15,500 bases of DNA, taken from an uncultured Clostridia bacterium. GTDB taxonomy: Bacteria; Bacillota; Clostridia; Oscillospirales; Ruminococcaceae. Shown piece after piece: positions 6,661 through 14,015 of the stretch. The DNA lies in assembly GCA_937901805.1 (NCBI GenBank), contig CALDJI010000243.1:1-15500 (forward strand), in the 5' to 3' direction. The position numbers were made by a program, and so were the translations under genes. Within the stretch, counting starts at the first letter, position 1; every line of letters starts with the position of its first letter. The notes below the pieces were generated by a model. The model searched no databases, was not told the origin of the DNA, and saw only the letters and a program-made list of their open reading frames with translations.

Positions 6661-7203
6661 ATGCGAGTAATTACAGGGACTGCCCGTTCTAAAAAGTTGA
6701 TAACCCCTAAGGGGTCAGACGTCCGTCCGACAACGGATATGGTAAAAGAAGCGGTTTTCAGTGCGGTGCAGTTTGAAATAGAAGGGGCCGCGGTTTTGGA
6801 TTTATTCGCCGGTTCCGGTCAAATCGGGATTGAGGCGCTCAGCCGCGGGGCAAAAAGCGCGGTATTTGTGGATAAGAACCGGGACGCCATTGCCGCGGTA
6901 AAAGAAAATCTGAAAACGACACAGCTTGCTGAAAAAGCAAAGGTCCTGCTGACGGATTCCCTGGCGTTCCTGAAATCCACCGGGGAACAATTTGACTTCG
7001 TTTTCCTGGATCCGCCATATGAACAGGGGATCTGCCAGCAGGCTCTGCCGCTTGCCGTACAGGCTGCTAGTGAGACCTGTGTGATTTTCTGTGAAACGCG
7101 CAAGCAGGAAGAACTTCCGGAAGAGGTGGGGGATTTTCGGCTGAAAAAGACCTACCGCTATGGGAAAATCAAATTGACGCAGTATCGCAGGAAGGGGGAA
7201 TAG
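6661..7203 (+). CDS. rsmD: 16S rRNA (guanine-966-N2) methyltransferase RsmD
   Basis: RsmD transfers a methyl group from SAM to N2 of G966 (E. coli numbering) in the 30S head near the P site. From ATG 6661 the protein has 180 residues and the classical start MRVITGTARSKKL. The SAM-binding motif is LDLFAGSGQIGIEALSRG (46-63), and the catalytic DPPY is at 117-120. The ATG is chosen over an upstream in-frame TTG at 6616 because AGGAAGGA (6647-6654) is spaced 6 bases from it and the homologous N-terminus begins there. coaD starts one base after the stop codon, so the two are an operon, a common pairing in Firmicutes. Confidence 0.96.
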   Translation: MRVITGTARSKKLITPKGSDVRPTTDMVKEAVFSAVQFEIEGAAVLDLFAGSGQIGIEALSRGAKSAVFVDKNRDAIAAVKENLKTTQLAEKAKVLLTDSLAFLKSTGEQFDFVFLDPPYEQGICQQALPLAVQAASETCVIFCETRKQEELPEEVGDFRLKKTYRYGKIKLTQYRRKGE

Positions 7204-7204
7204 C

Positions 7205-7693
7205 ATGGGCAGTCATGCAATCTGTCCCGGCAGTTTTGATCCCATTACCAACGGCCATTTGGATATTATCTGTCGGGCAGCCGTTCTGTTTGAAAAAGTT
7301 ACTGTCTTAGTAACGGAAAATCCTTTAAAACATCCGGCGTTTACAGTACGGCAGAGGATGGAATTCATCCAGCGCATTACCCGGGGTCTGCCGAATGTGT
7401 TTGTCGATTCCCATTGCGGGCTTTTGGCGGAATATACCAAAGCACACGGAGTGACCGCGATTGTCAAGGGACTGCGCGCAGTCAGCGATTTTGAATATGA
7501 ATTGCAGCAGGCCGCGTTTAACCGGAAATTTGATCCCAAGGCAGATACTGTTTTTTTGACTGCACGTGCGGAGTATATGGGGTTGAGTTCCAGTGCGGTC
7601 AAACAGATTGCCTATTTTGGCGGAGATATTTCTGATTTGGTACCAAAAGAGATTTTGGAAGAGATAGAGGCGGGTTTGAACCTGGTGAAATAG
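7205..7693 (+). CDS. coaD: Phosphopantetheine adenylyltransferase CoaD
   Basis: CoaD catalyses the penultimate step of coenzyme A synthesis: 4'-phosphopantetheine + ATP to dephospho-CoA + pyrophosphate. The 162-residue protein is a nucleotidyltransferase of the T/HxGH family. PGSFDPITNGHLDII (8-22) contains T15-N-G-H18, and VKGLRAVSDFEYE (87-99) and LSSSAVKQ (127-134) complete the active site. The ribosome binding site AGGAAGGGGG lies at the end of rsmD and the ATG is one base beyond the rsmD stop, indicating coupled translation. Confidence 0.97.
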   Translation: MGSHAICPGSFDPITNGHLDIICRAAVLFEKVTVLVTENPLKHPAFTVRQRMEFIQRITRGLPNVFVDSHCGLLAEYTKAHGVTAIVKGLRAVSDFEYELQQAAFNRKFDPKADTVFLTARAEYMGLSSSAVKQIAYFGGDISDLVPKEILEEIEAGLNLVK

Positions 7694-7726
7694 AGTACCC
7701 TCTTCTGATGAAAGTGAGGATTTGAC

Positions 7727-8179
7727 ATGCGAATAGAAGAAGTATTGGATCTTTTGGATGAAATGATCGATGACGCCTGGAGCTTGCCGCTCTCTGGCGG
7801 CCGCTGCGTTCTGGACGCGGCAAAAGTCCGTGATTTGATTGACGATATCCGTGCGAACCTCCCGATTGAGGTCAAACAGGCAAAAGCCATTGTCGCAGAT
7901 CGCAATGAGATTATTGAAGGAGCGCGCTCAGAAGCAGCTGCACTGATGCGCAAGGCAGAACAAAAAGCGCAGGCTTTGCTGAAAGAGGATGTCATCACCA
8001 GACAGGCGCAGGCTCATGCGAACGAAATGCTGTCCGACGCCCAGCATAAGTCCCGGGAAATGAAGCAGGCTGCCAATGAATATGCAGATTCGATTATGTC
8101 GAAAGCGGACGAATGTCTTACGGAAAGCCTGAAAGAAATCCGCAATGCCCGTGCCTTGCTCAAAAATCCGCAGAAATGA
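7727..8179 (+). CDS. Coiled-coil protein (ATP synthase subunit B/DivIVA-like), function unknown
   Basis: A 150-residue soluble protein with no signal peptide or membrane segment. The N-terminal part (1-50) has the pattern MRIEEVLDLLDEMIDDAW plus a short LDAAKVRDLIDDIRANLP stretch. The rest (about 52-145) is one long Ala/Glu/Lys/Gln-rich helix, a predicted coiled coil. This architecture resembles proteins found next to coaD in Clostridia and often labelled 'ATPase' or F-type ATPase subunit B-like; I see no nucleotide-binding motif, so I do not call it an ATPase. A scaffold or DivIVA/GpsB-like role is conceivable but not shown. AAAGTGAGGA (7708-7717 region) precedes the ATG, and it is the last gene of the rsmD-coaD unit before a strong terminator. 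Confidence 0.75.
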   Translation: MRIEEVLDLLDEMIDDAWSLPLSGGRCVLDAAKVRDLIDDIRANLPIEVKQAKAIVADRNEIIEGARSEAAALMRKAEQKAQALLKEDVITRQAQAHANEMLSDAQHKSREMKQAANEYADSIMSKADECLTESLKEIRNARALLKNPQK

Positions 8180-8193
8180 TAAGAAATGAGATG

Positions 8194-8230
8194 AAAAACC
8201 CCGCCGTTTTTACACGGCGGGATTTTTATA
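8194..8230. terminator. Bidirectional rho-independent terminator between convergent genes
   Basis: An 8-bp GC-rich stem (8200-8207 with 8214-8221), extended by A5 (8194-8198) pairing with T5 (8223-8227). The A-run on the left and T-run on the right allow termination in both directions. It lies between the plus-strand coiled-coil gene and the minus-strand methyltransferase. Confidence 0.88.
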
Positions 8231-8251
8231 TATCCTGAATCGTGAAAAACC

Positions 8252-8959
8252 TCATTTTTTGGCTAATACCATGCTGGCTCCTTCGATACTGTCCAGCGGA
8301 AACACATGGGAAAAACCAGCCTGGTGCAGCAGCTGCATTTCATGTTCCAAGGTGAGCGGGATATCAAAATGGACAAAATATTCTTGCGGAATAGAAAAAC
8401 GCTCCCTTTTTGCACGATAAGCCTTTTGCAGCAGGGTTTCTTCTTCGTCGCAGCAGGCGATATAATCTCCGAGCAAAAAAGTCCCTCCTTCTTTCAGGCT
8501 GTTTTGTATTTTACGATAGAGAGTCTGTTTTTGTTCTGGAAAAAAGTGGTGCAGGCTTTCAAAGGAAATGACAGCATCCCAGAGCGTTTTTCCCATATCA
8601 AAAAGGAAATAGTCCGCACAGATTGCCTCAAGATGTTTATCCCCATGCTTTTGAAGGAGTTTTTCCAGCATGTCTGGACAGAGATCCAAGCCGGTGACCT
8701 GCAAATCCGGAAACCGGAGAAAACATTCATCCAGCTCCAGCCCTGTTCCACACCCCAAATCCAGAACCTGTTTGCATCCTTCTGGCAGAAATTCTGCAAA
8801 CCGGCGGTAAGCATTTTTCCAAATGGACATATGCTCTTCATATCCGTCAATTCGTGCTGAGAAAAACGCCGACATCTCTTCCAGGGGAGTATTTTTGGTT
8901 TCCTCCAACCAGTTTTTCAGTCCATCCATATGTTGTTTCATATTTTTGCGAATAATCAT
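8252..8959 (-). CDS. Class I SAM-dependent methyltransferase, substrate unknown
   Basis: A 235-residue stand-alone methyltransferase. Motif I is LDLGCGTG (66-73), the acidic residue closing the second strand is in VTGLDLCPDM (88-97), and motif IV/post-I is WDAVISFESLHHF (127-139). The fold therefore resembles the UbiE/COQ5-type methyltransferase_11/25 group, which acts on small molecules or tRNA. A helical N-terminal extension (1-50) precedes the domain. Nothing in the neighbourhood points to a substrate. The ATG at 8959 follows AAAGGA with good spacing. It appears monocistronic, with its own promoter and the shared terminator downstream. Confidence 0.88.
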   Translation of the reverse strand: MIIRKNMKQHMDGLKNWLEETKNTPLEEMSAFFSARIDGYEEHMSIWKNAYRRFAEFLPEGCKQVLDLGCGTGLELDECFLRFPDLQVTGLDLCPDMLEKLLQKHGDKHLEAICADYFLFDMGKTLWDAVISFESLHHFFPEQKQTLYRKIQNSLKEGGTFLLGDYIACCDEEETLLQKAYRAKRERFSIPQEYFVHFDIPLTLEHEMQLLHQAGFSHVFPLDSIEGASMVLAKK

Positions 8960-9001
8960 GTAGAAATCCTTTCTGACAGTCGTTTCATTTTTGATATTCG
9001 T

Positions 9002-9030
9002 AGTATACTGCGCGTGATCTGATTTTTCTA
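9002..9030 (-). promoter_or_regulatory. Predicted promoter of the methyltransferase gene
   Basis: Read on the minus strand: TAGAAA (9030-9025), 17-base spacer, TATACT (9007-9002). The -10 is good and the -35 moderate. The start of transcription would be about 35 bases upstream of the methyltransferase ATG. Confidence 0.4.
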
Positions 9031-9078
9031 CCGAAAACAGTTTTCTGAAAGATCAATGGGGATGGAAAAACTTTTTCG

Positions 9079-9638
9079 TTACTCATGGAAAAATTCTTCC
9101 AGCATCAGTTCTGACAGCGCTTTTCTTGGCCTGGGATAGGGAGTCTGATCGGCATATCCTATAGAAACAGCGCTGACCAAATCCAACTGTGGATAGCCCA
9201 CAAACGAGCAGTTTTTTTCTTTTGTGTATTCGGTATCCCGGATCCACAGGGCTTCTAAACCCAGATTGACCGCCTGCAGACAGATATGTTCCACAGCAGC
9301 GCCGATGGAGAGCATGTCATTGATGAACCATTCCTCGTTCGGTTGGTGGAAACCAGCAGCAGGATGGGGGCATTCCGGAGTACGCCTGCTGTATTTTGGG
9401 AACTGTTCAAATAACCTAAAGGCGTATTTTCTCTCTGCTTAAAAAGAGAGGGCATGATAGCTGCGGCAGTATCTTTTTTCTCGACTTCCAGCAATAAAAA
9501 GCGCCAGGGATTCCGGTTTTTTGCCGACTGGCATAGGCGGGCGCTTTCCAGAATGGAGAGCAGCTTGTACTTTTCCACTGGCCTGTCTGTGAATTTACGG
9601 ATACTTCTTCTGTTTTGGATAACGGTTTCCAATTCCAT
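9079..9638 (-). pseudogene. Nitroreductase-family protein, frameshifted
   Basis: Two overlapping minus-strand frames together make one nitroreductase of about 187 residues, the normal size for this FMN-dependent oxidoreductase family. The N-terminal part (from ATG 9638) has NRRSIRKFTDRPVEKYKL and NPWRFLLLEVE, and stays in register up to about residue 100 (PILLLVSTNR). The family continuation (NEEWFINDMLSIGAAVEHIC, then LGLEALWIRD) is in another frame starting at 9339. Joining them needs one extra base near 9339-9341, so a 1-base deletion is the simplest explanation; without it the first frame ends after 127 residues. The gene has a good ribosome binding site (AAAGGAGAG) and promoter. It may be a recent pseudogene, or a sequencing or assembly error. 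Confidence 0.85.
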
Positions 9639-9658
9639 GGAATCTCTCCTTTTGCCGT

Positions 9659-9687
9659 ATTTTAAAACAGGGGATATTGTTGTTCAA
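9659..9687 (-). promoter_or_regulatory. Predicted promoter of the nitroreductase gene
   Basis: Read on the minus strand: TTGAAC (9687-9682), 17-base spacer, TAAAAT (9664-9659), about 20 bases upstream of the ATG at 9638. It lies downstream of the gerW terminator, so the nitroreductase is a separate unit. Confidence 0.5.
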
Positions 9688-9716
9688 CGCCGGTATTGGA
9701 ATATCAGATAAATGGG

Positions 9717-9747
9717 AAAACAGCCCTCTTAAAAAGAGGGCTGTTTT
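9717..9747 (-). terminator. Terminator after gerW
   Basis: A perfect 14-bp inverted repeat (9717-9730 with 9734-9747) with a 3-base loop, beginning directly at the gerW stop codon. On the minus strand it ends in TTTT, so the T-tail is short, but the stem is long and perfect. Confidence 0.82.
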
Positions 9748-10167
9748 CTATTTTTCTTCCGATTTTGTGTTTTTGGATTGCGGCTGTTCGGATTTTTTGG
9801 TTTGAAACAGGCCGGATACCTTATCCACTACGTCTGGAACCATGTTGATGATACGATCAGTAGTACCATTTTCATCCGAACCGGCAAGCTGGAGCAATCG
9901 GACATTCCCATTGCTGATAACCAAAAATGCGATTGGGGAAATCGATACGCCGCCGCCGCTTCCACCGCCAAACATATCTTTGGGTTTTGCAGATGGGAAA
10001 TCAGAGCCGGCAGAGCCAAATCCAAACGTTACCTTGGACACAGGAATAATAGTCGTTCCATCGTCCGTCCGGATTGGCTGTCCGACAATGGTATTGACGT
10101 CCACCATTTCCCGGAGTTTTTGCATAGAAGTCTGCATTAAATCATTGATTGGATGTTCACTCATCAT
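9748..10167 (-). CDS. ytfJ: Spore protein GerW/YtfJ family
   Basis: Members of the YtfJ/GerW family are made during sporulation and in Bacillus subtilis GerW is needed for normal spore germination. The 139-residue protein has the family layout: helical N-terminus (HPINDLMQTSMQKLREMVDV), then TIVGQPIRTDDGTTIIPVSK (26-45), a glycine-rich loop MFGGGSGGGVSISPIAF (65-81), and VISNGNVRLLQLAG. The charged C-terminal tail (122-139) is low complexity. The upstream acetyltransferase stop codon abuts the first ATG; a second ATG one codon later is equally compatible with the AAAGGGGAA site at 10171-10179. It is the last gene of the operon. In Bacillus it neighbours ytfI, whose homologue is two genes upstream here. 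Confidence 0.93.
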   Translation of the reverse strand: MMSEHPINDLMQTSMQKLREMVDVNTIVGQPIRTDDGTTIIPVSKVTFGFGSAGSDFPSAKPKDMFGGGSGGGVSISPIAFLVISNGNVRLLQLAGSDENGTTDRIINMVPDVVDKVSGLFQTKKSEQPQSKNTKSEEK

Positions 10168-10728
10168 TTATTCCCCTTTCCTTTGTTCATACAGGATATG
10201 CTCTCTTTCTTCTTTTAAAAGATCCATGTGGATACTATCATAATAGATCCCGTTTAGGTAATAGCATTCTCTTCTTCTGCCGAATTCTTGGAACCCAATT
10301 TTTTTGTAACAGGCAATTGCACGTTCATTAAAGGAAAAAACGCGGAGCATGATACTGTGCAGATTCAGCACCTGAAACCCATAATCTACTAAAAGACCGA
10401 GAGCTTCCGCACCGTAGCCTTTTCCACGGTCTGCCTCTTCTCCAATAAACAGTCCGGCTTCTGCCGTACGGTGGATATGACTGATTGGTTCCAGTCCACA
10501 GTTCCCAATAAGAGTATTATCTTCTTGCCGGACAATTGCAAACTGGTACGTCTCCGCCGCTTTTTGAAGCCATTCCCGTTCAGATGACAGGGAAATCAGG
10601 CTGAAAGTATTCCCCAAACCGTCAGTAACAGAGCGGTCAGAAAGCCAGCGGACATAGGTTCCCACATCCTCGGCGTTCGGGGGAGAAAGATAAAGCCGTT
10701 CGCCCTGGATTTTTTTGAAGTAACGCAT
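10168..10728 (-). CDS. GNAT N-acetyltransferase (RimJ/RimL-like)
   Basis: A 186-residue GNAT enzyme that should transfer acetyl from acetyl-CoA to an amine; the substrate cannot be told. It starts with the RimJ/L-like GERLYLSPPNAED, has the acetyl-CoA pyrophosphate loop RGKGYG (101-106) within EEADRGKGYGAEALGLL, and the C-terminal motif SFNERAIACYKKIGFQEFGR (132-151). Its GGAGGA site lies within the last codons of the DUF2953 gene (10741-10746), and its stop codon touches the gerW start, so it is embedded in the operon. This position, between ytfI-like and ytfJ genes, is not the arrangement I know from Bacillus. Confidence 0.9.
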   Translation of the reverse strand: MRYFKKIQGERLYLSPPNAEDVGTYVRWLSDRSVTDGLGNTFSLISLSSEREWLQKAAETYQFAIVRQEDNTLIGNCGLEPISHIHRTAEAGLFIGEEADRGKGYGAEALGLLVDYGFQVLNLHSIMLRVFSFNERAIACYKKIGFQEFGRRRECYYLNGIYYDSIHMDLLKEEREHILYEQRKGE

Positions 10729-10734
10729 TTTGAT

Positions 10735-11415
10735 TTAGATTCCTCCTTCTGTCCGGTTTGGAGTTTGCTTTGTCTCCGCCATCTGTTTTTTTATCATCCG
10801 TATAAGCAGTTTCCAAAGCGCTCCTCCCGCTGCCCACAGGACAACATATACGGGGATACACACACGCAGGGAGAACTGTACGGTAAACACATCCTCCATC
10901 ATTTCCGGGATGAGTTCCAGTTTCTGTATTTTCATGCGCAGATAGTTTTGGAGGACGGCCAGGCCGCTATACATAAGGATACAGGTTTTTCCATAAGCAA
11001 TTCCGGCTTGTGCGGGGTCTTCTCCGCCGATATGCAGGCTGCACACTACGCGATCGATGGTAATATGGCGCAGCAGGAGATTTACCCCATACAAAATACT
11101 GCGCAGAACGGCCATCCAGTTGGATATTTTCTCAATGAGTTCATCAAATGCAGCATCAACTGTTTTCGAAATTTTTCGCTCTTCCTGTGTGCGTTCACTC
11201 TGAACCGGCTTTTTTTTCTTTTTATGGGAACTTTTCTTGGAAGCAGTCCGCTGTTTTTTTGTCTCTTTGTCTGTGGGAAGCAGAGAAAACTGCAAAAATA
11301 GAAAACGGGCTGTCAGGCGGATGATTTTCCCATAAGAAAATTCAACCCGGATACGGGACATTAGAAGGAAAAGAAAGATCCCGGCTATCCCGGTAAAAAT
11401 AATCCACCCCGTCAT
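10735..11415 (-). CDS. DUF2953 membrane-anchored protein (YtfI-like)
   Basis: A 226-residue protein of the DUF2953 family, found next to gerW/ytfJ in many endospore formers; molecular function unknown. Seen: an N-terminal membrane helix (about 4-20), a lysine-rich low-complexity linker (about 49-70, with HKKKKK), the family signature GGEDPAQAGIAYG (130-142), and a second hydrophobic segment (about 186-205). The start ATG overlaps the scpB stop codon (ATGA, 11412-11415), and its 3' end carries the ribosome binding site of the next gene. The conserved neighbourhood suggests a sporulation link, which is inference. Confidence 0.85.
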   Translation of the reverse strand: MTGWIIFTGIAGIFLFLLMSRIRVEFSYGKIIRLTARFLFLQFSLLPTDKETKKQRTASKKSSHKKKKKPVQSERTQEERKISKTVDAAFDELIEKISNWMAVLRSILYGVNLLLRHITIDRVVCSLHIGGEDPAQAGIAYGKTCILMYSGLAVLQNYLRMKIQKLELIPEMMEDVFTVQFSLRVCIPVYVVLWAAGGALWKLLIRMIKKQMAETKQTPNRTEGGI

Positions 11416-11966
11416 GATAAACCCGCCTGTCCGTTCGATGTCTCCTCCTGCTCGGGTGCTTCAGAGTGTATTTTGGGGAGATCCTCCAGAGAAGAAAGGG
11501 AAAAACTGCGTAAAAAATTATCTGTCGTACGGTAAGCAATTGGCCTGCCGGGAAGATTGAGCCTGCCGTCCTCTTCAATCAGGCCCTTTGTAACCAAGGA
11601 ATTGACGATAGAGGAACTGTCTACGCCGCGTACCTGCTCTACAAAACCCTTTGTAACCGGCTGATTGTAAGCGATAATGGCGAGCACTTCGGAAGCAGCG
11701 GAGGAAAGGGGAGCATTCTTTTTAATGGTAAGCGCTTTTCGAACCGCTTCCCCGTATTCAATGCGCGTGACCATCTGGTAGCAATCCCCTAAACGGATAA
11801 TAGAAAGCCCGCTGTTTCTTGTGCGATAGTTCTGTTCCAGTTCTTCCGCGACGATAGGCAATCGGGAGGGTTCCAGACCGGTTGCTTCACACAACCGCTG
11901 GGATTCCACCGGATCCCCACAGGAAAAAAGTACGGCTTCCACAATCGCCTTTTCCTGTTCATACAT
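11412..11966 (-). CDS. scpB: Segregation and condensation protein ScpB
   Basis: ScpB is the kite subunit that dimerises and binds the kleisin ScpA within the SMC-ScpAB condensin, which organises and segregates the chromosome. The 184-residue length is typical. Two winged-helix domains are seen: the first at about 5-75 (EAVLFSCGDPV), the second at about 90-160, with the hallmark sequence PLSSAASEVLAIIAYNQPVT, RGVDSSSIVNSLVTKGLIEE and GRPIAYRTTDNFL. The start overlaps the HAD gene's stop by one base (TAATG), with GGAGGTGG at 11974-11981 as ribosome binding site. It is separated from scpA by the HAD gene. Confidence 0.96.
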   Translation of the reverse strand: MYEQEKAIVEAVLFSCGDPVESQRLCEATGLEPSRLPIVAEELEQNYRTRNSGLSIIRLGDCYQMVTRIEYGEAVRKALTIKKNAPLSSAASEVLAIIAYNQPVTKGFVEQVRGVDSSSIVNSLVTKGLIEEDGRLNLPGRPIAYRTTDNFLRSFSLSSLEDLPKIHSEAPEQEETSNGQAGLS

Positions 11967-12643
11967 TATGAATCCACCTCCAGTCCTTTGAGCAGGCCCG
12001 TACCCTTGCAGAGGGAAGAAAGAGTTGGATAAATCCCCACATGAGCAACCCCTTTCAACTGCTCAGCAAGAGTTGTCCCCGTCAAAACCGCTGCAAAATC
12101 AACTTTTGCATTCTGCGCGCTTTTGGCGTCCACTAAGCTGTCCCCCACATAAAGAGCATGGGAAGGTGGACAGCGCAGGGCGTTCAGTGCAAGGAGGATT
12201 CCTTCCGGAGAGGGTTTGGGTTCTTTGACGTCATCTCCGCCGAGAATAACGTCAAACAGCCCTTCCTCCTGCTCCCGTGCAAAAACGGCGTCAATCCTGC
12301 GGCGGTATTTGGTAGTAACAACTGCAAGCTGGTATCCCTGTTGCCTGAGTGCGTGCAGGCAGGGCAGGGTATCTTCATACAAGCGGGTATTTGCTACCAT
12401 GACCTCGTCGGATTTTTGCACAAAATAATCGGCAAACCGGTTGGCCAGTTCCTCATTTTGAAGCTGGGTCAACGAGAAAAAAGTCTCCTTTAAGGAAAGG
12501 CCGATGGTATGTAGCATATCCGTTTCCGCAGCAGGGGGGAGTCCCATTTCGGCAAGGGCGTAGGAGATGGAGGCAAGAATTCCCCGGGAAGCATCCGCAA
12601 GGGTAAAATCGAAATCAAAGAGTACCGCCTGATAGTTGTCCAT
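11966..12643 (-). CDS. HAD-superfamily phosphatase (subfamily IA, phosphoglycolate phosphatase-like)
   Basis: A 225-residue Mg2+-dependent phosphohydrolase. All four HAD motifs are present: DFDFT (10-14) with the nucleophile Asp10 and acid/base Asp12, VVTTK (108-112), Lys143 in KEPKPSPEG, and GDSLVD (167-172). The helical cap between motifs I and II resembles PgpB-type/phosphoglycolate phosphatases; substrate unknown. The ATG at 12643 is chosen because AAAGGAGG precedes it by 9 bases. The frame is open a further 18 codons upstream, but that stretch lies inside scpA and does not look like HAD sequence. The gene overlaps scpA by 29 bases and scpB by 1, indicating tight translational coupling with the condensin genes. 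Confidence 0.92.
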   Translation of the reverse strand: MDNYQAVLFDFDFTLADASRGILASISYALAEMGLPPAAETDMLHTIGLSLKETFFSLTQLQNEELANRFADYFVQKSDEVMVANTRLYEDTLPCLHALRQQGYQLAVVTTKYRRRIDAVFAREQEEGLFDVILGGDDVKEPKPSPEGILLALNALRCPPSHALYVGDSLVDAKSAQNAKVDFAAVLTGTTLAEQLKGVAHVGIYPTLSSLCKGTGLLKGLEVDS

Positions 12644-13358
12644 GTTCCGGTTCCTCCTTTTGAATAATATCCGCTGAAAAGATCCGTCCGCGGTCATCCA
12701 ATGTGATCTTTCCGGATTTCATCAATTCCAGAAGGGCGAGAAAAACAGCCACCGCTCCGGAGCGTTCCGTCTGCAACTCATAGAGATGTCGCAGAGAAAT
12801 ACCGGTGCCGGTCTTGAGAAGCTGCAATATTTCCCGTTCTTTTGTCTCCACCGGAACAAACTCCCGCTGGATAATCCCCTCAAACGCAGCTTTCGGCGGA
12901 GGCAGCAATCGGGCGCGCCGCCCGATTGCTGCAAGGTAAGCTTTTCTCAGAAGCTGCGGTTCGTGCACACGGGTATAGGCATCATCGATTAGGTTTTGCA
13001 TGGGCGGGTGTATAAAAATATCTCCTCCGACATACTGTTTGCGCAGCAGGACGGCAGCTTTCTTACATGCCGCATATTCGATTAACTGCCCGGTCAGTTC
13101 CTCTTTAAGCGCCTGCGCTTCTTCCTGTTTGGGAAGCAGCATGACCGTTTTGATATATACAAGACGAGCCGCCATTTCCAGGAATTCGCTTGCAATTTCC
13201 AGATCCTGTCGCTTCATCTGATCGATGGCGTCCAGATATTGTTCTAACAGAGCGGCAATGGGAATATCCCGGATATCAATTTTATTTTTCGAAATGAGAT
13301 GGAGCAGCAAATCCAGCGGGCCTTCAAACTGTTGTACCCGAAACGTCAGCTTTTCCAT
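12615..13358 (-). CDS. scpA: Segregation and condensation protein ScpA
   Basis: ScpA is the kleisin that bridges the two SMC heads in bacterial condensin and binds ScpB. The 247-residue length is typical. The N-terminal helical domain has the diagnostic QQFEGPLDLLLHLISKNKID (9-28) and continues with IRDIPIAALLEQYLDAI. The middle region is charged, and the C-terminal winged helix (about 165-235) contains LRHLYELQTERSGAVAVFLA and LLELMKSGKITLDD. No good ribosome binding site is visible: the ATG is only 3 bases after the M50 protease stop, so translation probably depends on coupling. Its 3' end overlaps the HAD gene and carries the latter's ribosome binding site. Confidence 0.96.
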   Translation of the reverse strand: MEKLTFRVQQFEGPLDLLLHLISKNKIDIRDIPIAALLEQYLDAIDQMKRQDLEIASEFLEMAARLVYIKTVMLLPKQEEAQALKEELTGQLIEYAACKKAAVLLRKQYVGGDIFIHPPMQNLIDDAYTRVHEPQLLRKAYLAAIGRRARLLPPPKAAFEGIIQREFVPVETKEREILQLLKTGTGISLRHLYELQTERSGAVAVFLALLELMKSGKITLDDRGRIFSADIIQKEEPEHGQLSGGTL

Positions 13359-13361
13359 ATC

Positions 13362-14015
13362 TTAAAAGATCGCCCGACACAGAATGTCGATAAAACCGGT
13401 GGAAAAGTCAAGCCCCCGCAGGACAAGATTGCTTAAAAAAGAAAGCGGGGTAGAGAGGACTCCGGTAAACAGCAGCAGGAATACGGCTAAAAAAATGTAC
13501 TGTTCATACTGCATGATTTTAAAGTACCATTTTGACGGTAAAAAGAGCGTCGCAAGGCGGGAACCGTCCAGCGGCGGGATGGGGAGTAAATTGAAAATCC
13601 CAAGGCCGATATTAAGCTGAACCATTAGAAAGAGAACACTGCAAAAAGCGGCTCCCATAGAAGAATTGGAAAGCGGAGAGTAAAAGGCGACTTTATAAAA
13701 AATCAAACAGACAAGAGCCAGCAGCAGATTGGCAAGCGGCCCGGCACAGGCAGAAAGCGCCATACCCTTTTTGGGATTCCTGAAATTGCGGGGATTGATA
13801 GGCACGGCGCGCGCCCATCCAAACCCGGTCAGAAGCATACAGATTGCCCCAATGGGATCAAGGTGGGCCAGAGGATTGAGGGTAAGCCTCCCGTTTACGG
13901 CAGCCGTATGATCCCCCAATTTATCGGCAACCCAGGCGTGGGCAAATTCATGGAAAGGCAGTGCGGTAAATAAAACAATTGCCTTGACAAAGATCTGAAA
14001 CATCAGGTCTGACAA
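13362..14015 (-). CDS. Site-2 protease family (M50) membrane metalloprotease
   Basis: A multi-pass intramembrane zinc protease of the M50B/S2P group. From TTG 14015 it has 217 residues. The zinc site is HEFAH (22-26) in the first hydrophobic helix, and the third ligand is the Asp of FNLLPIPPLDGSR (141-153). At least four further hydrophobic segments are visible. Related S2P-like proteins lie next to scpA in many Clostridia; the substrate is unknown. Start: AAGGAG (14030-14025) is directly adjacent to TTG 14024, too close to serve it, and 9 bases from TTG 14015. The next ATG is at 14003, 21 bases from the site. So 14015 is preferred but not certain. It is the first gene of the scpA-scpB-gerW operon. 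Confidence 0.9.
   Translation of the reverse strand: MSDLMFQIFVKAIVLFTALPFHEFAHAWVADKLGDHTAAVNGRLTLNPLAHLDPIGAICMLLTGFGWARAVPINPRNFRNPKKGMALSACAGPLANLLLALVCLIFYKVAFYSPLSNSSMGAAFCSVLFLMVQLNIGLGIFNLLPIPPLDGSRLATLFLPSKWYFKIMQYEQYIFLAVFLLLFTGVLSTPLSFLSNLVLRGLDFSTGFIDILCRAIF

Noticed and set aside
12644..12697. Upstream extension of the HAD phosphatase by 18 codons
   Set aside because: The extension lies within scpA and is basic and unlike HAD N-termini; a strong ribosome binding site supports the ATG at 12643.
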